This document shows positions 58,171-64,000 of a stretch of DNA of 64,000 nucleotides, in pieces (position 1 is the stretch's first letter; every line of letters begins with the position of its first letter). Location of the stretch: positions 1 through 64,000 of the forward strand of contig SCUK01000061.1 in the NCBI GenBank assembly GCA_004297445.1, read 5' to 3'. This stretch comes from Anaerolineae bacterium. Lineage in GTDB: Bacteria; Chloroflexota; Anaerolineae; Anaerolineales; UBA11579. Made by a program: the position numbers and the translations under genes. The notes under the pieces are model-generated. The model was not told the origin of the DNA. It saw only the letters and a list, made by a program, of their open reading frames with translations, and ran no database searches.

Positions 58171-58992
58171 ATGCCGCCGCGCAAACCCCGTCCAAGACCC
58201 GTCTCCGAATCGCCACTGCTGCGCCAGTTGCGCGCTTTGCGAGGGGGCGCGGAACGCCGCCGTACCGGCCTGTTCTATGCCGAAGGCAACCGCATCGTGC
58301 ACCAGGCGGCGCTGGCCGGGGTGCAGATTGAGCAACTGGTCATCGCCCCGGAAGTCGTAACCAGCGACCTGGCGCGCGAAACTATTGACCTGCTGCGCAG
58401 CCGCGGCGTGCCGGTGGCGGAATTGAGCAAGGTGGAGTTCAACCGTATTTCGTTTCGCGGCAACCCTTCCGGTGTGGGGGCGGTGGTGCGCGCCCGCCCC
58501 GAAGCGCTGGACGGGCTGCGGCTGGAAGGCGGGTTGGGCTGGGTGGCGCTGGCCGAAGTGGGCAACGCCGGCAACCTGGGGGCCATCCTGCGCACCTGTG
58601 CGGCGGTGGGCGCGGCGGGGGTCATCGCCCTCGGTCACACCACCGACCCTTACCATCCGGATGCAGTGAAGGCCAGCATGGGGGCGCTGTTTCACCTCAG
58701 GATGGTCGAAGCCAGATTTGAAGACTTCGTCCGGTGGAAGTCGCAGGTGGGAGCCTTCGTGGTGGGCGCGGCGGGGGAAGCCGCGCAGGATTTCCGCGCC
58801 GTTCGTTACCCCGCGCCGCTGGTCCTGCTGATGGGCAGTGAACGCCTGGGTCTGAACGCCGAACAACAGGCTGCCTGCGATGTGCTGGCCAGCATCCCCG
58901 TGTTGGGCGGCGTGGTCGATTCGCTCAACCTCTCGGTAGCCACCAGCCTGTTCCTCTACGAAGTCTTCCGCCAGCACACCAAACAGGATTAG
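58171..58992 (+). CDS. TrmH/SpoU family RNA 2'-O-methyltransferase
   Basis: Encodes 273 aa. A substrate-binding N-terminal domain (RTGLFYAEGNRIVHQAALAGVQIEQLVIAPE) precedes the SPOUT knot with motif 1 NAGNLGAILRT, motif 2 LLMGSERLGL and motif 3 DSLNLSVATSLFLYE. It methylates ribose in rRNA or tRNA. The frame extends to 58123, but that start lies inside stem-loop element 2 and before the -10 box, so ATG 58171 was taken. Confidence 0.9.
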   Translation: MPPRKPRPRPVSESPLLRQLRALRGGAERRRTGLFYAEGNRIVHQAALAGVQIEQLVIAPEVVTSDLARETIDLLRSRGVPVAELSKVEFNRISFRGNPSGVGAVVRARPEALDGLRLEGGLGWVALAEVGNAGNLGAILRTCAAVGAAGVIALGHTTDPYHPDAVKASMGALFHLRMVEARFEDFVRWKSQVGAFVVGAAGEAAQDFRAVRYPAPLVLLMGSERLGLNAEQQAACDVLASIPVLGGVVDSLNLSVATSLFLYEVFRQHTKQD

Positions 58993-59037
58993 AATCGGGG
59001 TATCCCCGCGCCTGTCCTTGCCTTTGCGGAGGCATTG

Positions 59038-59868
59038 ATGGGATTTTTTGAATTTCTTGCGGGCGCGCTCACCTGGCTGGCCGAACGGCTGGCGCACTTC
59101 CCTGCCTGGTTTGAATCGATTTTGCTGGACCTCATTGCCGCGGCGCTGTTCAGCGCGCTGATTCTGGTAGGGCCGGCCCTGCGCCGCGCCCGCCTGCGCC
59201 GCTTTCTGCGCCTGCCGGGCGGCGAGAAGTTCGATGTCGTGTGCTCGGCCATCGCCGCCGAAAGCACCTCGCCCTTCTACCGCCGCCCCACCACCGGCTA
59301 CGGTGAATTGCTGGCATTGGCGAACTTGCTGGAGTTGTTCACCTACATCTACCGCAGCAGTGAAAAGATAGACATCATCCGGCTGAGCGCCGAACGGCAT
59401 TACCCCAATTACCGCTTGAGCAACAACATCGTCACTGTGGGCGGTGCATCGCACAATCAGGTGACGCGCTTCTTCAAAAATGAATTGGGGGCGCGCATGG
59501 TGATACAGACCATTGACGAACCGCACGAGGCCCCCGACCGCGACTACATCTACCGCGACACTCGCAGCGGCCAGGAATACCGCGCCGAGCGCGATGGCGA
59601 AGGCAATCTCACGCTGGACTACGGGCTGATTACCAAGGCGCGCAACCCGCTCAATCGCGAACACAGTGTCATTTATGTGGGCGGGCTGCACACCTTTGGC
59701 CTGGCGGGGTCGGGCGTGTTCCTGCAACCGCTCACCCTGCGCAAACATTTCAAGCAGTTGAACGCGTTACGCGATCCCGAGTTCCAGATTCTGCTCAAAG
59801 TGCGGGTGCGCGGGTATGATGTCTTCGTGGACTTTATGGACTACATCAAACTGGAACCCTCCGCATGA
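59038..59868 (+). CDS. Membrane-anchored protein of unknown function with glycine-rich loops
   Basis: Encodes 276 aa. One hydrophobic N-terminal segment (about 26-47, ILLDLIAAALFSALILVGPAL) is followed by a basic stretch and a soluble domain. That domain has FDVVCSAIAAESTS, IVTVGGASHNQVTRFF, LDYGLITKARNPLN and VIYVGGLHTFGLAGSGVFL. The repeated VGG motifs after beta-strands suggest a nucleotide-binding Rossmann-like fold, but no family was recognised. GGAGG lies 6 nt before ATG 59038. It overlaps the HAD gene by 4 nt, so the two may work together. Confidence 0.6.
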   Translation: MGFFEFLAGALTWLAERLAHFPAWFESILLDLIAAALFSALILVGPALRRARLRRFLRLPGGEKFDVVCSAIAAESTSPFYRRPTTGYGELLALANLLELFTYIYRSSEKIDIIRLSAERHYPNYRLSNNIVTVGGASHNQVTRFFKNELGARMVIQTIDEPHEAPDRDYIYRDTRSGQEYRAERDGEGNLTLDYGLITKARNPLNREHSVIYVGGLHTFGLAGSGVFLQPLTLRKHFKQLNALRDPEFQILLKVRVRGYDVFVDFMDYIKLEPSA

Positions 59869-60581
59869 GCGAATCGTTAAAAGCGGTTTGCTTTGACATT
59901 GGCGATGTCATCCTGCCCGCCACGCGCCTGCGGCTGGCGGCGGTGGCGCAGGCCGCGGCCGAACTACACGCGGCCGGACTGCTGGGCGCAGGGGTGGATG
60001 ACTTCATCCGTATTTACGCCGAAGCCGACGCCCACTTTGAGGGCGTGCATATCAATCATCTGTTTTCGCACCCGGACATCGTCGTAGAGGCGTTCCGGTT
60101 GGCGGGCGTTGCGCCGGATGAGGCGCGGGTGGCGGCGTATCTGGCGGCCCATCGCCGCGCAGTCGAGGCAGGCATTCAGCCGGATGCCGAACTGACTGCG
60201 CTTTTGGATGATTTTAAGGCGCGGGGTTTACGGCTGGCCATCATCAGCAACGGCACGCGCGAACACCAGCGCCTCACGCTGGCGCGCATGGGAATCGCGG
60301 ATTACTTTGACGTCATCACGATATCGGAAGAACTGGGCGTGGCCAAGCCGGCGCGCTACCTGTTCACCTACACCCTGGATCAGCTCGGCGTTGCGCCGCC
60401 TGCCGCGGTGATGGTCGGCGACGACCTGGTCAACGACATCGCCCCGGCCAAGCTGCTGGGGATGCGCACCGCGCTGTACCTCGGCCACATCCCCCCGCCA
60501 GAACGGCTGGAGCTCTTCCGTCCGCTGATTGATATGCAGGCGAGTACCTTCAAGGAATTGGGAAAGTTGCTGGTCGAATAA
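59865..60581 (+). CDS. HAD superfamily hydrolase (subfamily IA)
   Basis: Encodes 238 aa. Motif I is CFDIGDVILP, motif II IISNG, motif III Lys in VAKPARYLF, and motif IV VGDDLVNDI. The second Asp of the usual DxD in motif I is Gly, as in YihX-like members that start FDxGNV. A helical cap lies between motifs I and II. It is probably a phosphatase of a small metabolite. The ATGA overlap couples it to the preceding membrane protein. Confidence 0.85.
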   Translation: MSESLKAVCFDIGDVILPATRLRLAAVAQAAAELHAAGLLGAGVDDFIRIYAEADAHFEGVHINHLFSHPDIVVEAFRLAGVAPDEARVAAYLAAHRRAVEAGIQPDAELTALLDDFKARGLRLAIISNGTREHQRLTLARMGIADYFDVITISEELGVAKPARYLFTYTLDQLGVAPPAAVMVGDDLVNDIAPAKLLGMRTALYLGHIPPPERLELFRPLIDMQASTFKELGKLLVE

Positions 60582-60609
60582 TCTCGGGGGCGAATTTCCC
60601 TGCATGACC

Positions 60610-61707
60610 TTAAGGGGTGGCGCTTTCCACCCCGCCTTCCAAGCTGAAGCCAAATGCCGTCACCGTTACGGGGTGGTAATCAATGCCCACGCTCTCGGCG
60701 CGCAGGGTGTGTTCGCCGGGGCCACAGCCACTCACTTCCACATAACCGCCGTAGCGCCCACCGTAATTCCAGATGGCGGCGGTATCCCCGCGCCACACTT
60801 CCACGCCGTCGAACAGCACCCGCGCCCAGCCGGTGGGCGGGTCGCCCAGGAATTGCACGCCCATAGCGCTGAACGATTCTGCGGTGGTCACTTCAATCCA
60901 GTCGTCAATGCCCCACAGCACGCGCGTCAGCCCGTAGGGGATGCTTTCCAGGCTGGCCAGAACTGTGAATCCGTCCGGGGCCGCGCGTTCTTCCACATTG
61001 GAGGCCACGTAGATATCCGGCGGCACCTGGAATTTCCGGCTGTCGCCGGGGTGGACGGTGATGGTCAGCGCGCCGGGGTCGGGCGGCGGGGTGAGGGCGA
61101 TGAGCGCCTCGGCATCTTCACAGCCGCGTGGCTTGTGCCAGTGGTCGCTGGCGCCAATCATTTCGTGCCAGGGTTGGCAGGATTCCCACGGCTGGCCGCT
61201 TAAGTTCTGCCCGCGCAGCTCGATGGAACAGGAGTCTTCCACCACATTCAGCGTCAGGGTCTTAAGCTCTCGGTTCCAGGTGTACTCGCCGACCTCTTCC
61301 GGGCAGACGGGGTCATTGAAAATCGTCAGCCGGTCGCCCGCCACCGTGTACGAAGCGATGGAGCGCCAGCCGGTCACGTCATAATAGATGCGCAGGATGC
61401 CGTGGTCAAACGAGAGTTTCCAGATGCCGCCGCCGGGGCGGTAGTCCGCACAGCGCAGACAGCGCCACCATTGCGGCTCTGAGACATCCACTTTGGAATA
61501 CACACCGTCAATTTCAGAGGGTTCGGCAGGCGGCAGGGGTTGGTGGAAGGGCTCCGGTGTGCGTTCCAGCAGGCCAAGCCACACATCCGTGGGCGTCAGG
61601 CTGGCGGAGGGGCTGGCCGCGGGTTCGGCAGAATCGCCCTCGGCCGGGGCGGCGCACGCCGCCAATAGCAGGCTCATGCACAGGGTAAGTTGGACGAAGC
61701 GGGGCAT
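60610..61707 (-). CDS. Lipoprotein of unknown function
   Basis: Encodes 365 aa. A lipobox (SLLLAAC) is followed by an Ala/Ser/Pro stretch. The mature part has eight or so Cys residues (WWRCLRCADY, DPVCPEEVG, EDSCSIEL, ESCQPWHE, PRGCEDAE), and a C-terminal half (about 220-365) that resembles a carbohydrate-binding beta-sandwich (WARVLFDGVEVWRGDTAAIWNYGGRYGGYVEVSGC). ATG 61707 has GGAGG 10 nt upstream. A second ATG at 61716 overlaps the osmC stop as ATGA but sits too close to the Shine-Dalgarno. Confidence 0.65.
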   Translation of the reverse strand: MPRFVQLTLCMSLLLAACAAPAEGDSAEPAASPSASLTPTDVWLGLLERTPEPFHQPLPPAEPSEIDGVYSKVDVSEPQWWRCLRCADYRPGGGIWKLSFDHGILRIYYDVTGWRSIASYTVAGDRLTIFNDPVCPEEVGEYTWNRELKTLTLNVVEDSCSIELRGQNLSGQPWESCQPWHEMIGASDHWHKPRGCEDAEALIALTPPPDPGALTITVHPGDSRKFQVPPDIYVASNVEERAAPDGFTVLASLESIPYGLTRVLWGIDDWIEVTTAESFSAMGVQFLGDPPTGWARVLFDGVEVWRGDTAAIWNYGGRYGGYVEVSGCGPGEHTLRAESVGIDYHPVTVTAFGFSLEGGVESATP

Positions 61708-61712
61708 CGCGG

Positions 61713-62201
61713 TCATACCTCCAGCGGCTGGCCGTTCAAGAAGTGCACGCTGGCCGGGCGTGCGCCTTCGCGCAGTGCGGCCTCGGCGAAACACATGCGA
61801 TGGGCGAGGCGATACAGTTCGCGGATTTCCTCGGGCGAATGGTCGGACTCGAGTGAGAGCTGAATTTCCCAGCCATCGCAAAAACCCTGCCTGGTGCCGG
61901 CCAGCACCGAGCCTTCCTCATGAAAGCGCACCAGCGTCTTCACCTGCTCGTTATGGATGGCGATCTTTTTCATCTTTGAAACCTGTGTGACCTGCGAGAG
62001 CAGGCACAGCGCCGCCCCTGCCACAAAGTACGTGAGTGGGGTGGGCGCCGTCCCCTCGCCGCCGGGCAGATAATCCCCCTCGTCGCTGATGATGGCGAAC
62101 CCGCCGGTCTCCGGCTGGCCGGCAATGGCTTCCTTGCGCCAGCCTCGGATGGTGGTTGCGGTGGCAAAAACTTCAATGGGGCGATAGGTGCGCTCGGTCA
62201 T
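61713..62201 (-). CDS. OsmC family protein
   Basis: Encodes 162 aa. The OsmC/Ohr fold is indicated by PLTYFVAGAALCLLSQVTQV and by the second Cys in YRLAHRMCFAEAAL. The first Cys follows the PL..... pattern typical of peroxidatic OsmC/Ohr residues. It reduces organic hydroperoxides or is a thiol-handling relative. The gene is directly followed by the lipoprotein gene and probably shares its transcript. Confidence 0.8.
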   Translation of the reverse strand: MTERTYRPIEVFATATTIRGWRKEAIAGQPETGGFAIISDEGDYLPGGEGTAPTPLTYFVAGAALCLLSQVTQVSKMKKIAIHNEQVKTLVRFHEEGSVLAGTRQGFCDGWEIQLSLESDHSPEEIRELYRLAHRMCFAEAALREGARPASVHFLNGQPLEV

Positions 62202-62274
62202 GGTCGTTCCGCCTTTCCGTAATTAAGAGAGAGGATACCTGATTTCACATTGACCGCCAACGGGGTTTTCGGCA

Positions 62275-62280
62275 TAGAAT
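62275..62280 (+). promoter_or_regulatory. TAGAAT -10 box, leaderless promoter of the flavoprotein
   Basis: TAGAAT ends 6 nt before the ATG at 62287. TTGACC (62250-62255) lies 19 nt upstream of it. Confidence 0.55.
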
Positions 62281-62286
62281 TGCGGC

Positions 62287-63522
62287 ATGCCTGATTTGGA
62301 CCTGCTGGTGATTGGCGGCGGCGCGGCCGGATTCTTTGGTGCGCTAGCCGCGGCCGAAGCCCGGCCGGGGTTGCGAGTGCTGGTGCTGGAGCAGGGGGCA
62401 CAGCCTTTGGCGAAAGTCAAGATTTCCGGCGGCGGGCGCTGCAACGTCACCACCTCCATTACGGACCCGGCCGTGCTGGTGGCCTGGTACCCGCGCGGCA
62501 GCCGCGAACTGCGCGGGCCCTTCACCCGTTTTGGCCCGGCAGACACCATGGCCTGGTTCGAGGCGCGCGGCGTGCGCCTGAAGACCGAGCCGGATGGGCG
62601 CGTGTTCCCGGTGTCGGATGAATCGCAAACGGTAATTGATTGTCTGCTTGCCGGGGCCCGGCGGTTGGGAGTGGGCTGGCAGGTAAAGGCCGGCGCGCGA
62701 ACGCTGGAAAAAGTGGAAAAGGGCTTTGCCGTTGAGGCATCCGGCGGCCAGCGTTGGACCGCGCGGCAGGTGCTGCTGGCGCCGGGTGGCGGGTCGGCGG
62801 CGGCCTACCGGCTGGCGGCAGGGCTGGGGCACACCATCGTGCCGCCGGTGCCTTCGCTGTTCACCTTCAATATTAAAGATGCCCGGCTGGAGGGTTTGGC
62901 CGGGGTCTCCGTGGTTGCGGCTCATCTGAGGCTGGCGGCGCACAACGAGCGGTTTGAAGCCGCCGGTCCCCTGCTGGTCACCCACTGGGGTCTCAGCGGC
63001 CCGGCGGTTTTGCGGCTGTCTGCATGGGGGGCGCGGGCGCTGGCGGCGGAGGGCCACACCGGCCAACTGCAAATCAACTGGCTCGGTGAGGCGAAGACTG
63101 AAGACGTGTTGGAGCAACTGCTGGCGGAGAAACAGGCGCACCCTCGCCAGCAGACCGCCAAGCACAACCCGCTTGGCGGGATGCCCGCCCGCCTGTGGGC
63201 GCGGCTGGTAGTCCTGTCCGGAATCCCGGAAACCCAGACCTGGGCGGATATCTCCAATAAGACTCTGCGGACTCTGGCCGGGGAACTGACGGCTGGCGAG
63301 TATGCCGTGCAGGGGAAGGGGATATTCAAGGAAGAATTCGTCACCGCCGGCGGTGTGAACTTGAAAGAGGTGGACTTCCGTACAATGCACAGCCGCGTAT
63401 GCCCCGGGTTGTCCCTGGCCGGCGAAATCCTGGATATCGACGGGCTGACTGGCGGGTTCAATTTCCAATCCGCCTGGACGACGGGCTGGTTGGCTGGGCA
63501 GGCAGCGGCAACAGGGGAGTAA
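62287..63522 (+). CDS. HI0933/YhiN family FAD-dependent oxidoreductase
   Basis: Encodes 411 aa. The FAD motif LVIGGGAAGFFGALAAAEA and the family signature AKVKISGGGRCNVTTS are at the N-terminus. THWGLSGPAVLRLSAW is in the middle, and the C-terminal GVNLKEVDFRTMHSRVCPGLSLAGEILDIDGLTGGFNFQSAWTTGWLAG is diagnostic. Members are annotated as aminoacetone oxidases or NAD(P)/FAD oxidoreductases. The physiological substrate is unsettled. Confidence 0.9.
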   Translation: MPDLDLLVIGGGAAGFFGALAAAEARPGLRVLVLEQGAQPLAKVKISGGGRCNVTTSITDPAVLVAWYPRGSRELRGPFTRFGPADTMAWFEARGVRLKTEPDGRVFPVSDESQTVIDCLLAGARRLGVGWQVKAGARTLEKVEKGFAVEASGGQRWTARQVLLAPGGGSAAAYRLAAGLGHTIVPPVPSLFTFNIKDARLEGLAGVSVVAAHLRLAAHNERFEAAGPLLVTHWGLSGPAVLRLSAWGARALAAEGHTGQLQINWLGEAKTEDVLEQLLAEKQAHPRQQTAKHNPLGGMPARLWARLVVLSGIPETQTWADISNKTLRTLAGELTAGEYAVQGKGIFKEEFVTAGGVNLKEVDFRTMHSRVCPGLSLAGEILDIDGLTGGFNFQSAWTTGWLAGQAAATGE

Positions 63523-63558
63523 TATTAGACAAATTCAGTCTTAATGGAAGAGGAAGGT

Positions 63559-64000
63559 ATGTTGCATCGCATCATCAAGTTAGTATTTTCTCTGTTGGTG
63601 GTTTTGTCCCTGTTGGCTGGGTGCGCCCCGGCCGCCGTTTCAGAAACAGAAGCCCCGCTTGCTGCGCCCGCCACGGAGGCTCCGCCGGAACCCACAGCCG
63701 TGCCCACACAGGCCGAGCCGGACGTGGTTCAGGTCGGCTTCCTGCCCGTGCTTTCGATGAGCCCGTTCTTCATCGCTGAGGCGGAAGGCTTTTTCACCGA
63801 GCAAAACATCACTTATGAATGGCAGTCCATCGAAACGATGGCGGATGCCGTGCCGCTGCTCGCGGCCGGCACACTCGATGTTTCCGCAGGTTCGATTAAC
63901 TCGGCGCTGATTAACGCCACCGCCGGGGGCGAAGCGGTAGCGGTTGTGGCCGACAAGGGTTATATGAACGTGGGCTATTGCCCATCGGGCGCCATTATTG
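63559..64000 (+). CDS. NMT1/SsuA-like ABC transporter substrate-binding lipoprotein, 3'-truncated by the window edge
   Basis: The first 147 codons are visible. The lipobox is LLAGC (Cys about 22), followed by an Ala/Pro/Glu linker and the start of a periplasmic-binding-protein type II fold: VQVGFLPVLSMSPFFIAEAEGFF, then ETMADAVPLLAAGTLDVSAGSINSALINATAGGE. This matches the NMT1/nitrate-sulfonate-taurine/thiamine-precursor group. GGAAGAGGAAGG precedes the ATG. The substrate cannot be told from this part, and permease and ATPase genes would be expected downstream. Confidence 0.85.
   Translation, partial: MLHRIIKLVFSLLVVLSLLAGCAPAAVSETEAPLAAPATEAPPEPTAVPTQAEPDVVQVGFLPVLSMSPFFIAEAEGFFTEQNITYEWQSIETMADAVPLLAAGTLDVSAGSINSALINATAGGEAVAVVADKGYMNVGYCPSGAII

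Noticed and set aside
59865..60581. HAD protein as inactive because motif I lacks the second Asp
   Set aside because: FDIGDV is a normal variant of the YihX-like group, which starts FDxGNV. It is not evidence of inactivation.
1..64000. tRNA, rRNA, CRISPR array, prophage or IS element
   Set aside because: Intergenic regions were scanned by eye. No cloverleaf with a TTCGANTC-type arm, no regularly spaced repeats and no transposase ORF were seen.

Overview
The window is a 64 kb stretch of a GC-rich bacterial chromosome with closely packed genes on both strands. It looks like a non-model member of the Chloroflexota, probably Anaerolineae-like. That is an inference from several signs: many exported proteins carry a lipobox or signal anchor followed by a Thr/Pro-rich (TPTPT) linker; there are two ClpC paralogues; an I/D-type metal chelatase, a PUCC-family carrier and paired DUF606 proteins are present; and many genes start with a TATAAT-like box only 6-9 nt before the ATG. 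No rRNA, tRNA, insertion sequence, prophage or CRISPR array was seen.

Layout. 1-9.5 kb: end of an SCO1664-type gene, homoserine dehydrogenase, then minus-strand envelope genes (beta-propeller protein, S41 protease, alpha/beta hydrolase, L,D-transpeptidase, glycosyltransferase) and an MscS channel. 9.5-17.5 kb: glutamate dehydrogenase with a structured leader, a DUF1801 protein, a lower-GC patch with a nucleotidyltransferase pair, ClpC-1, a LiaF-like membrane protein and a PIG-L deacetylase. 17.6-24.7 kb: a three-gene ABC-2 exporter preceded by a 20-codon leader ORF and terminator, a small Cys-rich protein, a chelatase locus (ChlI plus a ChlD half in the -1 frame) and ribosomal protein S1. 24.9-36.5 kb: ClpC-2, RadA, a GNAT enzyme, a GAF/HD-GYP protein, an MFS carrier, and the MenA and phosphodiesterase pair. 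36.5-47.2 kb: a candidate oriC/dnaA region, a lipoprotein-TIR membrane protein, propeller and jelly-roll lipoproteins, a tRNA-dihydrouridine synthase, a PUCC carrier, and an HTH regulator with a membrane partner. 47.3-64 kb: E2 and E3 of a 2-oxoacid dehydrogenase, a PaiB-like protein, an AbiEii-like pair, DUF606 twins, a membrane Ser/Thr kinase with hpt, SpoU and HAD enzymes, OsmC, an HI0933-type flavoprotein and the start of an NMT1-type ABC binding protein.

The points most worth following up are: (1) a nine-A slippery run that would join ChlI and ChlD by -1 frameshifting; (2) a complete leader-peptide/terminator/antiterminator arrangement upstream of the ABC exporter; (3) a receptor-like lipoprotein with an intracellular TIR domain next to dnaA; (4) the recurrent leaderless promoter architecture; and (5) several families of short intergenic repeats, including a pair of stem-loops with different stems but related loops.
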